From Arthrobacter alpinus (lineage in GTDB: Bacteria; Actinomycetota; Actinomycetes; Actinomycetales; Micrococcaceae): 64,000 nucleotides of DNA. This document shows, in pieces, positions 18,376 through 27,791 of this stretch. The stretch lies in the NCBI RefSeq assembly GCF_900105965.1, contig NZ_FNTV01000001.1:3472001-3536000 (forward strand), read 5' to 3'. Both the position numbers and the translations under genes were made by a program. The notes under the pieces are model-generated. The model was not told the origin of the DNA, did not search any database, and saw nothing but the letters and a program-made list of their open reading frames with translations. The number at the start of each line of letters is the position of its first letter. The first letter of the stretch is position 1.

Positions 18376-21300
18376 TCATGCCACGGCTGCGGACTGTTGT
18401 CCCGCCGCACACAGCCCAATGAAGGCACCCAGTTCGGCCATGCCAACAGGGGTGGACGGCATGAAGTTGCTGAGCGTGGGGGATCGGATGATGACAGCAC
18501 GCCACTGTCCGCGGGACACGGCCACGTTGATGCGGTTGCGGTTAAGCAGGAATTCCATGCCACGAGGGGCCCCGGTGGGATCGGCGCACGCCATGGTCAC
18601 CAGCACCACGGGCGCCTCCTGGCCCTGGAACTTGTCCACGGTCCCCACCTTGACCCCGGACAAGCCCGCGTTGTCCAGGATTCCGCGCACTAAATGGACT
18701 TGGGCGTTGTAGGCTGCCACCACCAAGATGTCCTCCTGAGCCAGTGGGCGGGGTGCCTTATCGGCATCGGGCGTCCACATCAGGCCGATGTGCGCTTTAG
18801 CCTGTGCCACCACCTCCGCGGCCTCCTCGGGGGAGGACTGCATGTTCTCCTTCTCGCTCTGCGGGTCCTGGCTGATGTACACGGTTTCCACGCCGGGAGC
18901 CCTGCCCTCCAGGTAGCGGAGCGAAGCGGCGGGTGCCGATTCCAACTTCCCTTCGTAGCTCAGGGCCGACACTGCCGCGCACAGACCCGGATGCATCCGC
19001 CATGAGTCGGCCAGGAAGTAGCCCAGCTCCACCGGCAGGGTGGCATGCCCGGCGGACAACCAACCCAGCGCCGACTCGTCCACGGGAGCTGGGTGCGAAC
19101 CCTGCGTGACCTGCGGCAACTGCTGCGGATCGCCCAGCAGGAGCAGGTTCTTTGCCGCCCGGGAAACGGCCAGCGTGTTGGCTAGCGAGTATTGCCCCGC
19201 CTCGTCAATCACCAGCAGATCCAGCGATCCCTCGGGCAGATTGGCGCCCGTCATGGTCCACGCCGTGCCGCCGATCAGCGCGCCCTCGGGGCCATCCAAC
19301 AACTTGCCAAATTGCTTATCGTCGATGATTTTCCACGGCACGTCATGAGGACTGCCCAGTTTTTTGCCCACGCGCTCCGGATCCACGTCAGCCTTTTCAA
19401 TTGCTGCGCGCAGCATGTTTTCCACGACGGCGTGCGATTGCCCCACCACGCCAATCTTCCATTTGTGGTCCTTGATCAAGTTAGCGATCACATGGGAACC
19501 CACGTGGGTCTTTCCGGTCCCGGGAGGTCCCTGAACGGCAAGGTAGGAGTGATCTAGCTTGAGGGCAGCCTCGGTGATGGCGGTGACGTAGTCGTGTTCC
19601 TGCAGGCTGTGCCCGTCTCCGGGAACTACTGCGGACGGAAGGTCACCGCCGCCAGCCAACCGGGGCTTGGCCTTACGCAGGATCTCAATGCCCGGGTGCT
19701 TGGGCAGGTGCGGGAGATTGCTGCCAACCTTGGTGGCCAGTTCCGAGAGCGCCGCGCGGATGCTTGCCGTGGGGACAGGCTTATTGGGGGCCAAGGCAAT
19801 GGGCTCCTTGTTGTGGGGTTGCACCTTGGTTGTGGATTTTTCCTCCACGAGCAAGGTGGTCAGTTCCGGAGTGGCCGGATCTGACACGTCTTCAAGCACG
19901 GTGACATTGAATAGGCCACCACGCGCGGCCGGCGCCTTGTCAGATTCCGCGGAGTCTTCTTCCATTCCTTCAGGCAGCGGGGCGGTGTACATGCCAAACC
20001 AGGTGGTTCCCGGACGGAAGTCCGATCCTTCGGTGGCGGTCCCCGTGATCTTGAGGGTGCGGGATTCTGTCCGGGCCCGGGGCTTGTCGGCCGGCTTGGC
20101 CCATCCCTCCACCACGTCAACGTGCTCGATGCGGAGCATGTTGCGTTCCTCGGTCCAGGCTTCCGGACCCTTTTCCAAGCGGTCAAAATGGCCCCACCAA
20201 AACTGCTTGTCCTCGCGTCGGTGATAGCTGGCCGCGGCCGCCACCATGTCGACCGCGTTTTCCTCGGCGCTGAGATCGCAGCCCTTTTGTTCCTTGAGCG
20301 CGGCAATGTAGCTGGCCAGCATCGCTTCCTCGGGGCTCAACTCGTAGCCGTCCTTCTTTTCCTCTGAGAGCTTGAGCTTTCCGCTCCCTTCGGTCCAGGT
20401 CTCCACCTCCACGGCTGCGCCGATGGTGAACAGCCAGTCCCGAAGGCGCAACGTGGAGACGCAGTCGTAGCGGTTGTAGTCGCTGATCGAGGCCAGGGTC
20501 CGCTCCGCCTCAGCGGCCATGGCAGCGTCACCTGCCAGTCCGGCGTCGTGCTGTTCACAGTAATCGGCGTAAGCCACCACGGAGGCGCCGGCGTCCGTCA
20601 CATCGCCTGCGCGGCCTGCGGACATGTAGAAGGGCTCGAGCTTCTTGATGGAGTAGGAGGATTCCGAGATCCGCACGGACTGCCGCACGGTGTCGAGCAG
20701 GTCAACAAGCAAGCCCATGCGCAGCCAATTGTCAATGATTTCCTCGGCCTCGCTGTCACTGTGCATGACGGAAAGGTTCCGCAGCGCCGACTTCTCATAC
20801 GGCGCGTAATGGTAAACATGCATGTCCGGCCATATTTCCCGCCGAGCCTCTACATAGTCCAAGAACGCCCTGAATGCTGCGCCTTCCTCACTGCGGGAGT
20901 GCGCCCAGAACGGCTTGAAAACCAGCCCCTCATCACTCACAGGGGCGGCGCCTGGCAGTGGAGCCTCGATGGAGCCGAAAAGGTACTCGATGCCCCACTT
21001 TTCCGTGGCCGGGTCCTGCCAGAGCGGGTCACCTTCAAAGTCAAAGAAGATGTCGCCGGGGCTGGATTTGGGCAGCTTGCTGACGGTGGGCAGAACTTTG
21101 AAGCTGATCTCATGCGCGGTGCTGCCCTTGCCGGCAATGGCCATGCCCGTGGGTTTTTCCAACCCGAGCTGCATGCGGGCCTGGTCCCGCAAGCGGGCCA
21201 GTGGCCCTGTGGCCGTGGCGGGTGACAGGTCCGCCAACCCCTGAACGGAGTTGATGCCCTGCGCCATGAGCTTGCGGCGCTGGGAAGAGCTCATGCCGTT

Positions 21301-22065
21301 GACCAGCAGCAGATCGCCGTGCAATTTCACCTGCTCCGAGCAGTAATCGCAGCGCCCGCAGTAACTGATTCCGTCCTGGAGCCAGGCCACCGGCGACGGT
21401 TGGGCTCGGTGAGCGGCAGTCAGCGCAAGGAAGTTGTCCCGGCGTTCCCGGAACACGGGCAGGAGATCCGGCATGGGATGGTTGCTTTCGCTACGGTCAC
21501 CCAGCTTCAACGTGGCCACCGGTGCTACGGGAATCCCATAGTGCTGGAGCTGATCGCCATAGGCGGCCAGCTGCAACAGCGCACTGACCTTGGCATGACG
21601 GGCCAACTTGGTGTCCCACACCGCGTAAGAACCGTCCGGCTGCTTCATGAGAAAATCGGCGAAACCCACGAGGGAACCGTCAAAAAAAGTCGCCTGGAAA
21701 ACCACATCGGCGCCGGCCCGCAAGGCCTCAAGGGTTTCCTCGCGCTTGGCCTCGAGGCCGGCCCAGGAAAGCTCACCGCGGTCCACGGACTTCACTCCCT
21801 TGCCCATGGCCGGGTCCCACTCGCCATGCTCGGCAATCAGCTCGTCCAAAATCTTGTGCTCAAAGGCATCACCGAGCTTGGCTGCCCGCTCAAGCATTTC
21901 GTCCTTGGCAAAGCCCGGCTTCGCCGTCCGCCCCAGCTTCTCGTCCAGGATCCGCAGCGTCCGGTACTCGCATTCGCTGGCCGTCACCAGGTCCGAAGCC
22001 GAGAAGATCAGTGGCGTGCCGCCCGAGCCCGCTGTGGCATGGCCGGGGGAGTCAAGCAGAAACAT
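18376..22065 (-). CDS. TM0106-type RecB-like nuclease / RNase H-like / superfamily 1 helicase
   Basis: 1229 residues in one chain. Residues 1-250 form a Cas4/RecB-like nuclease: GFADFLMKQPDG...WDTKLA with Asp137, Asp151, Lys153, QLAAYG at 165-170, and four cysteines (Cys32, Cys236, Cys239, Cys242) in an iron-sulfur pattern. Around 335-560 a DEDD-type RNase H-like domain begins FFDFEGD (Asp342, Glu344). From about 840 a helicase has GPPGTGKTHVG, VIDEAGQYS, LLGDPQQLPQV, DKFQGQEAP and NVAVSRGQWR. Start ATG 22065 follows GGAAGG at eight bases. Function in DNA or RNA processing is not established. Confidence 0.88.
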   Translation of the reverse strand: MFLLDSPGHATAGSGGTPLIFSASDLVTASECEYRTLRILDEKLGRTAKPGFAKDEMLERAAKLGDAFEHKILDELIAEHGEWDPAMGKGVKSVDRGELSWAGLEAKREETLEALRAGADVVFQATFFDGSLVGFADFLMKQPDGSYAVWDTKLARHAKVSALLQLAAYGDQLQHYGIPVAPVATLKLGDRSESNHPMPDLLPVFRERRDNFLALTAAHRAQPSPVAWLQDGISYCGRCDYCSEQVKLHGDLLLVNGMSSSQRRKLMAQGINSVQGLADLSPATATGPLARLRDQARMQLGLEKPTGMAIAGKGSTAHEISFKVLPTVSKLPKSSPGDIFFDFEGDPLWQDPATEKWGIEYLFGSIEAPLPGAAPVSDEGLVFKPFWAHSRSEEGAAFRAFLDYVEARREIWPDMHVYHYAPYEKSALRNLSVMHSDSEAEEIIDNWLRMGLLVDLLDTVRQSVRISESSYSIKKLEPFYMSAGRAGDVTDAGASVVAYADYCEQHDAGLAGDAAMAAEAERTLASISDYNRYDCVSTLRLRDWLFTIGAAVEVETWTEGSGKLKLSEEKKDGYELSPEEAMLASYIAALKEQKGCDLSAEENAVDMVAAAASYHRREDKQFWWGHFDRLEKGPEAWTEERNMLRIEHVDVVEGWAKPADKPRARTESRTLKITGTATEGSDFRPGTTWFGMYTAPLPEGMEEDSAESDKAPAARGGLFNVTVLEDVSDPATPELTTLLVEEKSTTKVQPHNKEPIALAPNKPVPTASIRAALSELATKVGSNLPHLPKHPGIEILRKAKPRLAGGGDLPSAVVPGDGHSLQEHDYVTAITEAALKLDHSYLAVQGPPGTGKTHVGSHVIANLIKDHKWKIGVVGQSHAVVENMLRAAIEKADVDPERVGKKLGSPHDVPWKIIDDKQFGKLLDGPEGALIGGTAWTMTGANLPEGSLDLLVIDEAGQYSLANTLAVSRAAKNLLLLGDPQQLPQVTQGSHPAPVDESALGWLSAGHATLPVELGYFLADSWRMHPGLCAAVSALSYEGKLESAPAASLRYLEGRAPGVETVYISQDPQSEKENMQSSPEEAAEVVAQAKAHIGLMWTPDADKAPRPLAQEDILVVAAYNAQVHLVRGILDNAGLSGVKVGTVDKFQGQEAPVVLVTMACADPTGAPRGMEFLLNRNRINVAVSRGQWRAVIIRSPTLSNFMPSTPVGMAELGAFIGLCAAGQQSAAVA

Positions 22066-22192
22066 GTCAGTGCCTTCCGTGCTGGTGGGGTGCAGCACCT
22101 CGAATCTAGCAAGCGACACCGACATTACTGGCACCCAGCATCCGCACACGTCGGTGGGGGAAGATGGAAGCACCACCCAACAAGGAGGCACC

Positions 22193-23686
22193 ATGAGCAC
22201 GTTCCGTTACGAAACCACCCTGCCGTATCCGCGCGCCGATGTGTTTGCCTGGTTCACCCGGCCCGGCGCCTTGGTGCGGCTCACGCCGTCGTTCTTTGGG
22301 ACCATCCTGGCCGAGCCAAGTGACGGCATCAATCCTGGTTCGATGGCGGCCATGGGCGTGGGTGCCCCCGGCGGTGCCGGGATGTGGCTGGGATCCGCTG
22401 CAGGGACTGTGCGCGGTCTGCTGCCGGCGGCCATCGCGGGCAAGAAGTGGGCGCGGCCGGAAATCCGTTGGGATGCGCTGCACACCGAATTGGTGCCCGG
22501 AGTGAGCTTCACCGATGTCATGGACAAGGGCCCGCTGGCCTCGTGGACACACAAGCACAGCTTCACCGACGGCGCCGAGCCGGGCACCACCGTGATGATC
22601 GACGAGGTGGCGTATGAGCTCCCCTCGTTGGCCCGTGGGGATTGGGCGCGCAAGAAATTGGACGCCGAGCTCACGCGCATGTTCGCGTTTCGGGAGCGGC
22701 AGCTGCTGGGTGATCTGGCCTTTCACGCGACACATTCCGGACCACCGCTGACCATTGCCGTGAGCGGCGCCTCCGGCCTGGTCGGGCGCCAGATATGTGC
22801 GCTACTGGGCGGCGGCGGGCACACTGTGCTCAAGCTGGTTCGTCGCGCTCCGAAATCGACTGACGAAATTTTCTGGGATCCGGACGCCGGTGTGCTGGAT
22901 TCCGCTGGTTTGGCGCGCGCCAACGTGGTCATTCACCTGGCCGGGCACCCCATTGGCGGGCGGTTTACTGAGACCGTGAAGGATGCCATTTACGTGAGCC
23001 GCGTTCGTGGAACCCGGCTGCTGGCGCAATCACTGGCAGCCTTGGCGTCCGACGGCGTGAACCGCACCTTGGTTTCGGGTTCGGCCGTCGGTTATTACGG
23101 CGCGGATCCGCATGCCGGTGCTGATGCGCTCCGTCCGCCGCGGGCACTGGTGGAAACTGATCCGCCCGGCACCGATTTCCTTGCTGGTGTGTGCCGCGAC
23201 TGGGAAGCATCCTGTGCCCCGGCGGCGGAGGCTGGTGTGCGGGTGGTGAACGTCCGCACCGGCATTGTGATGTCGGCTGCCGGCGGCGTTTTGCAACGGC
23301 TGCTTCCCTTGTATCTCTCCGGGGCTGGCGGACCGTTGGGGAGCGGGCAGTGGCAAAGCTGGGTAGGGATTGACGACATTGCCGGAATCTTCGCCCACGC
23401 GGCGCTGACCTCTTCCGTTCACGGGCCCGTCAATGGTGTGGCCCCGCAACCGGTCACGGCGGAAGGCTTTGCCCACACGTTGGGTTCGGTGCTGCGCCGG
23501 CCGTCGAAGCTCAAGGTGCCCGAGCTGGGCCCACGACTTTTGCTGGGTGATCAAGGAGCAGCCGAACTGGCGCTCGCGAGCCAACGGGTTTCAGCTGCTG
23601 CGGTGCTGGCAAGCGGCTATGAATTCAGGAACCAGGATTTGGAATCGGCTCTGCGGCACATCCTCGGCGAGCAGCTGCCTGGCTAG
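22193..23686 (+). CDS. TIGR01777-family epimerase-like protein fused to SRPBCC domain
   Basis: 497 residues. Residues 1-170 form a START/SRPBCC-like ligand cradle (FRYETTLPYPRADVFAWF), followed by a Rossmann NAD(P) domain beginning IAVSGASGLVGRQICALL and containing SGSAVGYYGA, then a DUF1731-like C-terminal tail. The fusion is common in actinobacteria. AAGGAGG stands seven bases before the ATG. It is divergent from the nuclease-helicase gene, with 127 bases between. Substrate unknown. Confidence 0.85.
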   Translation: MSTFRYETTLPYPRADVFAWFTRPGALVRLTPSFFGTILAEPSDGINPGSMAAMGVGAPGGAGMWLGSAAGTVRGLLPAAIAGKKWARPEIRWDALHTELVPGVSFTDVMDKGPLASWTHKHSFTDGAEPGTTVMIDEVAYELPSLARGDWARKKLDAELTRMFAFRERQLLGDLAFHATHSGPPLTIAVSGASGLVGRQICALLGGGGHTVLKLVRRAPKSTDEIFWDPDAGVLDSAGLARANVVIHLAGHPIGGRFTETVKDAIYVSRVRGTRLLAQSLAALASDGVNRTLVSGSAVGYYGADPHAGADALRPPRALVETDPPGTDFLAGVCRDWEASCAPAAEAGVRVVNVRTGIVMSAAGGVLQRLLPLYLSGAGGPLGSGQWQSWVGIDDIAGIFAHAALTSSVHGPVNGVAPQPVTAEGFAHTLGSVLRRPSKLKVPELGPRLLLGDQGAAELALASQRVSAAAVLASGYEFRNQDLESALRHILGEQLPG

Positions 23687-24939
23687 GCTGCTGTGGCGGG
23701 GTCCGGCGCCGAGCCCAGTGCGCGAACAATGAGAACCACCATGGGGACCAACACGGCCAGGGCCATCATGTTGACCCAGAAAAAACCGCCTGCCGCAAGG
23801 ACGGGTCCGGCCAGGGCCGCCATTCCGGCGGCCGCGAAGTTCATTAACATGTCATTGGCGCCCTGGAGCGGGACGCGCAACTCGGCATCTGCGGACTGGT
23901 TGAGCAGGGAAGAGCCACCGATAAGGCACGCCGACCAGCCCAGGCCCAGCATGACGAGAGCGGCGGACATCAGCAGGGGGTCGCTGCTGTCCGAGACGAT
24001 GGCGCCGAGGGTGATGGCCGCCAGGAAAATGCAGGAACCGGCCAAAATCACGGCCACGGCTCCGAGTCTGTCTACAAGCCAGCCAAACAACGGGCTGGCG
24101 GCGTACATGCCCAAGATGTGCAGGCTGATGACGATCCCGATGATTTCCAACGAATGGCCGTGGGAGTTCATGGCAACAGGTGTCATGACCATGACGCCCA
24201 CCATGATGGCGTGCCCGCCGGTGACGGCCGCCAGTGCCGCCAACGCTCGCGGGTTGTGACTGGCCAGACGCAGCGCCCGCCACGCCCCGTGCCGCTTGGC
24301 TGGAACCGCGGGTGGCTGCGTGAGACGCACATCCGCCGTCCCCGCCGTGGCCGGCGGCGTCAGGAAGAACACCGCGATAACCAATGCGGCTGTAGCAAAG
24401 GCTGTCAGCGAGAAGACGAAGGGCCCCGACAACGGCACCAGTCCTAGCCCAATGCCCAATATCCGGCCGGGTTCGGAGAGGTTGGGGCCAGCGACCGAGC
24501 CTACCGTCGTGGCCCAGATGACGATGGCCATGGCGCGACCGGCCTTCTCTTGCGGGGCGCCGTCGACCGCCGCGTACCGCGCCTGCAGGCCGGCCGCAGT
24601 GGCGGAACCAAAGAAGAGCATGCCGACGGCCATCAGCCAGAACTGGCCAAGAGCGGAAGCCAGCAGTACCAGCGTTGCGCCCACGGCGCCCAAGGCAAAG
24701 CCAGTGCTCAGGGCCCTGCGGCGACCGGTCCGTACAGCTAGGTTGGCCAGCGGCACGGCCACCAGCCCCGCACCCAAGGCCGCGGCTGTCTGTACGAAGC
24801 CGGATGCCGCCGTGGTGCCGGCCAATTGGGCAGCCAGAATGCCTCCTACGGCAACCCCGGATGCCACGCCAACCCCGGAGAGCAGTTGACCGATGACGAG
24901 CACCGTTTGATTGCGGCGCTGGAGGGACAGGGAACTCAT
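23683..24939 (-). CDS. MFS transporter
   Basis: 418 residues with 12 predicted membrane helices; NLAVRTGRRRALSTGFA is the helix 2-3 loop and SPLFGWLVDRLGAVAVI its counterpart in the second half. The ATG at 24939 overlaps the stop of the LysR gene (ATGA), so the two are translationally coupled and this transporter is probably under the same control. It ends four bases into the oppositely oriented epimerase-like gene. Substrate not identifiable. Confidence 0.8.
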   Translation of the reverse strand: MSSLSLQRRNQTVLVIGQLLSGVGVASGVAVGGILAAQLAGTTAASGFVQTAAALGAGLVAVPLANLAVRTGRRRALSTGFALGAVGATLVLLASALGQFWLMAVGMLFFGSATAAGLQARYAAVDGAPQEKAGRAMAIVIWATTVGSVAGPNLSEPGRILGIGLGLVPLSGPFVFSLTAFATAALVIAVFFLTPPATAGTADVRLTQPPAVPAKRHGAWRALRLASHNPRALAALAAVTGGHAIMVGVMVMTPVAMNSHGHSLEIIGIVISLHILGMYAASPLFGWLVDRLGAVAVILAGSCIFLAAITLGAIVSDSSDPLLMSAALVMLGLGWSACLIGGSSLLNQSADAELRVPLQGANDMLMNFAAAGMAALAGPVLAAGGFFWVNMMALAVLVPMVVLIVRALGSAPDPATAA

Positions 24940-25859
24940 GCGGGGGTCCTTCGATGTGTTGGGGTGTTGCCGGGGGCAAGCATCCTTGCGGCCGCACTCG
25001 TCACGGCGGTCGTGAGCTGGTCCAGCGCCGTTGATTGAATCTTCCACCGCTGCCAATAGAGGGGAACATCAGAAACGTGCCCTGGAAGCAATGCCAGCAG
25101 TTCCCCTGATTTCAGGCCGTCACTGCAATGCGCTTCCGGCATGAGTCCCCACCCGAGCCCAAGTTTCACGGCTTCGGCGAATTGGATCGTGTCAGGAATG
25201 AAGTGTTGGATGCCGCGTAGCTCGGTTCCGGTCACGGCGCTGAAGAAGTTGTTTTGCAGGGTGTCATTGCGATCAAATTGGACGGCGGGTGCCGCAGCGA
25301 AAACTTCGGCCGAAAACCCTTGCGGAAACCAGCGGGCCATAAAACCGGCCGAGGCCACGGCTCGGTATTCCATGGCACCCAACGGGACAACGGTGCACCC
25401 TTGAACCGGAAGAGCTGTGGCGGTCACGGCGGCCATGACTTCCCCGGAGCGCAGCAGCGCAACGGAATGATGCTCGTCCTCGCGCACAATTTCATAGGCG
25501 ACGCTCCCCTGAGGGGGAATTAGGGCGAGGGCGTCCATGAACCACGTTGCCAGGGAATCGGCGTTAACCACTACGGCCAGTGTCCCTTGAGCTGCACCAG
25601 CCAACCCCAAATCCGCTGCCGCATCAGCCTCGAGTTGCCGTAGTTGGCGCGCCAGCCTGTGCACCACGGTGCCGGCCGCAGTGGCGGCGATGGGCGTGGA
25701 ACGCTGCAACAAGACCTGACCTGCTGCCTGTTCCATGGCCTTGATGCGCTGTGAAACCGCCGATGCCGTGACGTGCAATGCGCTGGCAGCAGCGTCAAAG
25801 GTGCCGTGTTCGAGTACCGCAAGAAGAGTGCGGAGCTGTTCCGTTTGAAACGCAACCAT
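24936..25859 (-). CDS. LysR-family regulator, ArgP/LysG type
   Basis: 307 residues: N-terminal HTH (TLLAVLEHGTFDAAASALHVTASAVSQRIKAME) then a two-lobe effector domain. It is divergent from a LysE exporter by 68 bases, the classic LysG-LysE layout in which the regulator turns on export when lysine or arginine accumulates. Start ATG 25859 follows TAAGGA. The MFS gene overlaps its 3' end, which is not part of the classic pair. Confidence 0.88.
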   Translation of the reverse strand: MVAFQTEQLRTLLAVLEHGTFDAAASALHVTASAVSQRIKAMEQAAGQVLLQRSTPIAATAAGTVVHRLARQLRQLEADAAADLGLAGAAQGTLAVVVNADSLATWFMDALALIPPQGSVAYEIVREDEHHSVALLRSGEVMAAVTATALPVQGCTVVPLGAMEYRAVASAGFMARWFPQGFSAEVFAAAPAVQFDRNDTLQNNFFSAVTGTELRGIQHFIPDTIQFAEAVKLGLGWGLMPEAHCSDGLKSGELLALLPGHVSDVPLYWQRWKIQSTALDQLTTAVTSAAARMLAPGNTPTHRRTPA

Positions 25860-25915
25860 AAGATTTCCTTAGGTATCAACAAAATAATTAGCTGTACTGA
25901 TCATAGGGCGACTAG

Positions 25916-25921
25916 TAGTTT
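25916..25921 (+). promoter_or_regulatory. -10 box, leaderless start of lysE
   Basis: TAGTTT six bases before the GTG at 25928; no ribosome site. Confidence 0.5.
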
Positions 25922-25927
25922 CAAGGC

Positions 25928-26548
25928 GTGACATCATTGGATATTTTCTCAAGCACGGGCACGGGCCTCGGCGCCGGGTTGGCCCTCATCATCGCCATCG
26001 GCGCCCAGAATGCCTTTGTGCTCCGGCAAGGCATTCGGGCAGAGCATGTGGGCCTTGTTGTGCTCGTCTGCATGCTCAGCGACATCGTACTCATCGCTGC
26101 CGGCATCCTGGGGATCGGTGCCGTTATTACGGCCGTGCCCGCGGTGGTGGTGGCGATCAGGCTGGCCGGTGCCGCGTTCCTGGTCGGCTACGCCATTCTC
26201 GCCGCAAGACGGGCACTTCGGCCCGGTGCGTTGGTGGCCGGGACGCAGAAGGGCTCGTTGGGCACCAAAGCCGCTCTCGTGACGGCCGTGACCCTGACCT
26301 GGCTCAACCCCCATGTCTATCTGGACACTGTGCTGCTCCTGGGCACACTCGCCAACCAGCATGGAGAGTTGCGCTGGTGGTTTGGGGCAGGGGCCGCGCT
26401 TGGCAGTGTTGTCTGGTTCAGTGCTTTGGGATTCGGGGCACGCTTCCTGCGGCCAGTGTTCGCCAAGCCTGGCGCGTGGCGCGTGCTCGACGCCCTGATC
26501 GCCGCCGTCATGCTTTTCCTTGGCGTCAAGATGGCTCTAGGAATCTAA
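25928..26548 (+). CDS. lysE: LysE-type basic amino-acid exporter
   Basis: 206 residues, six predicted helices. [12 protein letters not shown] near the N-terminus and [18 protein letters not shown] in the middle are the strongest LysE/ArgO signatures. Driven by the membrane potential, it expels lysine or arginine. Divergent from its ArgP/LysG-type regulator. Its stop codon overlaps the stop of the LacI gene on the other strand. Confidence 0.9.
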   Translation: MTSLDIFSSTGTGLGAGLALIIAIGAQNAFVLRQGIRAEHVGLVVLVCMLSDIVLIAAGILGIGAVITAVPAVVVAIRLAGAAFLVGYAILAARRALRPGALVAGTQKGSLGTKAALVTAVTLTWLNPHVYLDTVLLLGTLANQHGELRWWFGAGAALGSVVWFSALGFGARFLRPVFAKPGAWRVLDALIAAVMLFLGVKMALGI

Positions 26549-27636
26549 CCGCCTGGGGTTGACGGGGCCGACGTCGATTCACGCACTACCAAGCGTGTCG
26601 GCACCCAGTTCGAATCCGGTGCCTGGCCTCCGGCGATTTGTGTCAGTAGCAGCTCAAGACCGAGCCTGCCAACGGTTCGGAAGCTCTGGTGGACGGTGCT
26701 CAGGGGCGGCCAGAAAGACGATGCTTCGTCAAGATCATCAAAACCCACAACGCTGACATCGCGGGGGATCTTGCGCCCCAGCTCATGGAGGGCACGCATG
26801 GCACCGAGCGCCATGTGGTCATTGGCAGCAAAGATGGCCGTCACTTCTGGACGAGAGCCCAACTCGAGTCCTGCCTGGTAGCCGGACTCGGTGGACCAGT
26901 CGCCGTAGATGACCTCCGGCGGAGTGACGCCCGCTGTATTCAGTGTCAGGCGCCAGGCACCAGCTCGGTGTGAGGCAGAGAAGGAGGCCTGCGGGCCGCC
27001 GATATGCCAGACGTTTGCATGGCCCAGGCTCAGCAAATGTTCGGTTGCCTGCTGGGCGCCGCCCCCTTGGTCGGTGTCGACCATGATGTATCCGCGATCG
27101 GGCTTGGAATCGATCACCACGGTAGGCAGGTCCTCGGGCAAGATGATGTCTGCTCGATCGGTGAGATGGGCGTCAAAGACGATTATCACGCCGTCGACCT
27201 GTTGCTCACGAAGGCGGTTGTAGGCGGCCGGGAATTTGCTGCTTGCCGGGTCGGGCATGGGGATCAGGCTGATTGAGTAGCCAGAGTCCGAGGCGGCCCG
27301 CGCAATTGCATCCAGTGTTTTCATATTGCCGTGGCTAGATAGCGTGAACATGATGACGCCAATGGACTTGAACTGCCCGCTCTTGAGTGCTCTTGCAGCC
27401 CCGTTGGGACGGTAGCCAAGTCGTCTCATGGCGTCCTGGACCTTAATCCGTGTGCCATCTTCGACGTTGCTGTGACCGTTGGATACGCGGGAAACCGTTT
27501 GTGCGGATACGCCAGCCGCCCGCGCGACATCGGCGATGGACGGACCCCTTTTTGCGTGGCTCGTGCCGGATGCGGACGGGCCCTCCCCGGCCGGGAAATT
27601 ATTGGCAGTACTCTTGTCATTTCCTTGCGTGGTCAC
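26545..27636 (-). CDS. LacI-family regulator of the beta-galactosidase
   Basis: 363 residues: a 30-residue low-complexity extension, LacI HTH ([22 protein letters not shown]) with hinge helix [11 protein letters not shown], and a periplasmic-binding-like effector domain. It is divergent from the GH35 gene; palindromic operators lie between them and at its own start codon. The GTG start at 27636 is preceded six bases earlier by TAACAT on the minus strand, so the mRNA is probably leaderless. Confidence 0.88.
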   Translation of the reverse strand: MTTQGNDKSTANNFPAGEGPSASGTSHAKRGPSIADVARAAGVSAQTVSRVSNGHSNVEDGTRIKVQDAMRRLGYRPNGAARALKSGQFKSIGVIMFTLSSHGNMKTLDAIARAASDSGYSISLIPMPDPASSKFPAAYNRLREQQVDGVIIVFDAHLTDRADIILPEDLPTVVIDSKPDRGYIMVDTDQGGGAQQATEHLLSLGHANVWHIGGPQASFSASHRAGAWRLTLNTAGVTPPEVIYGDWSTESGYQAGLELGSRPEVTAIFAANDHMALGAMRALHELGRKIPRDVSVVGFDDLDEASSFWPPLSTVHQSFRTVGRLGLELLLTQIAGGQAPDSNWVPTRLVVRESTSAPSTPGG

Positions 27637-27644
27637 GTAAACAT
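27629..27644. promoter_or_regulatory. LacI-type operator at the regulator start
   Basis: GTGGTCACGTAAACAT matches the perfect site at 27663-27678 at 12 of 16 positions and covers the GTG start codon, consistent with autoregulation. Confidence 0.45.
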
Positions 27645-27648
27645 GTTA
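27643..27648 (-). promoter_or_regulatory. -10 box, leaderless start of LacI gene
   Basis: Reads TAACAT on the minus strand, six bases before GTG 27636. Confidence 0.5.
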
Positions 27649-27662
27649 GTCTGCCTGAATCG

Positions 27663-27678
27663 ATGTTTGCGTAAACAT
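27663..27678. promoter_or_regulatory. LacI-type operator
   Basis: ATGTTTGCGTAAACAT: perfect outer arms ATGTTT/AAACAT around GCGT, with the central CG typical of LacI/GalR sites. Lies between the divergent regulator and beta-galactosidase genes. Confidence 0.7.
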
Positions 27679-27791
27679 TTGTTTGTTTGAGTGGCGAAAA
27701 TGACGGCGTGACAGTATCGTGGCGGCCAAGCGAAACGACCCTGGCGCGCACTCGGATCCGCTCTTGTCTCAAGACCTGAATAGGAAAATCA

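Noticed and set aside
21319..22323. Open frame antisense to the nuclease-helicase and into the epimerase gene
   Set aside because: Covers two clearly conserved genes and has no recognisable domain or ribosome site.
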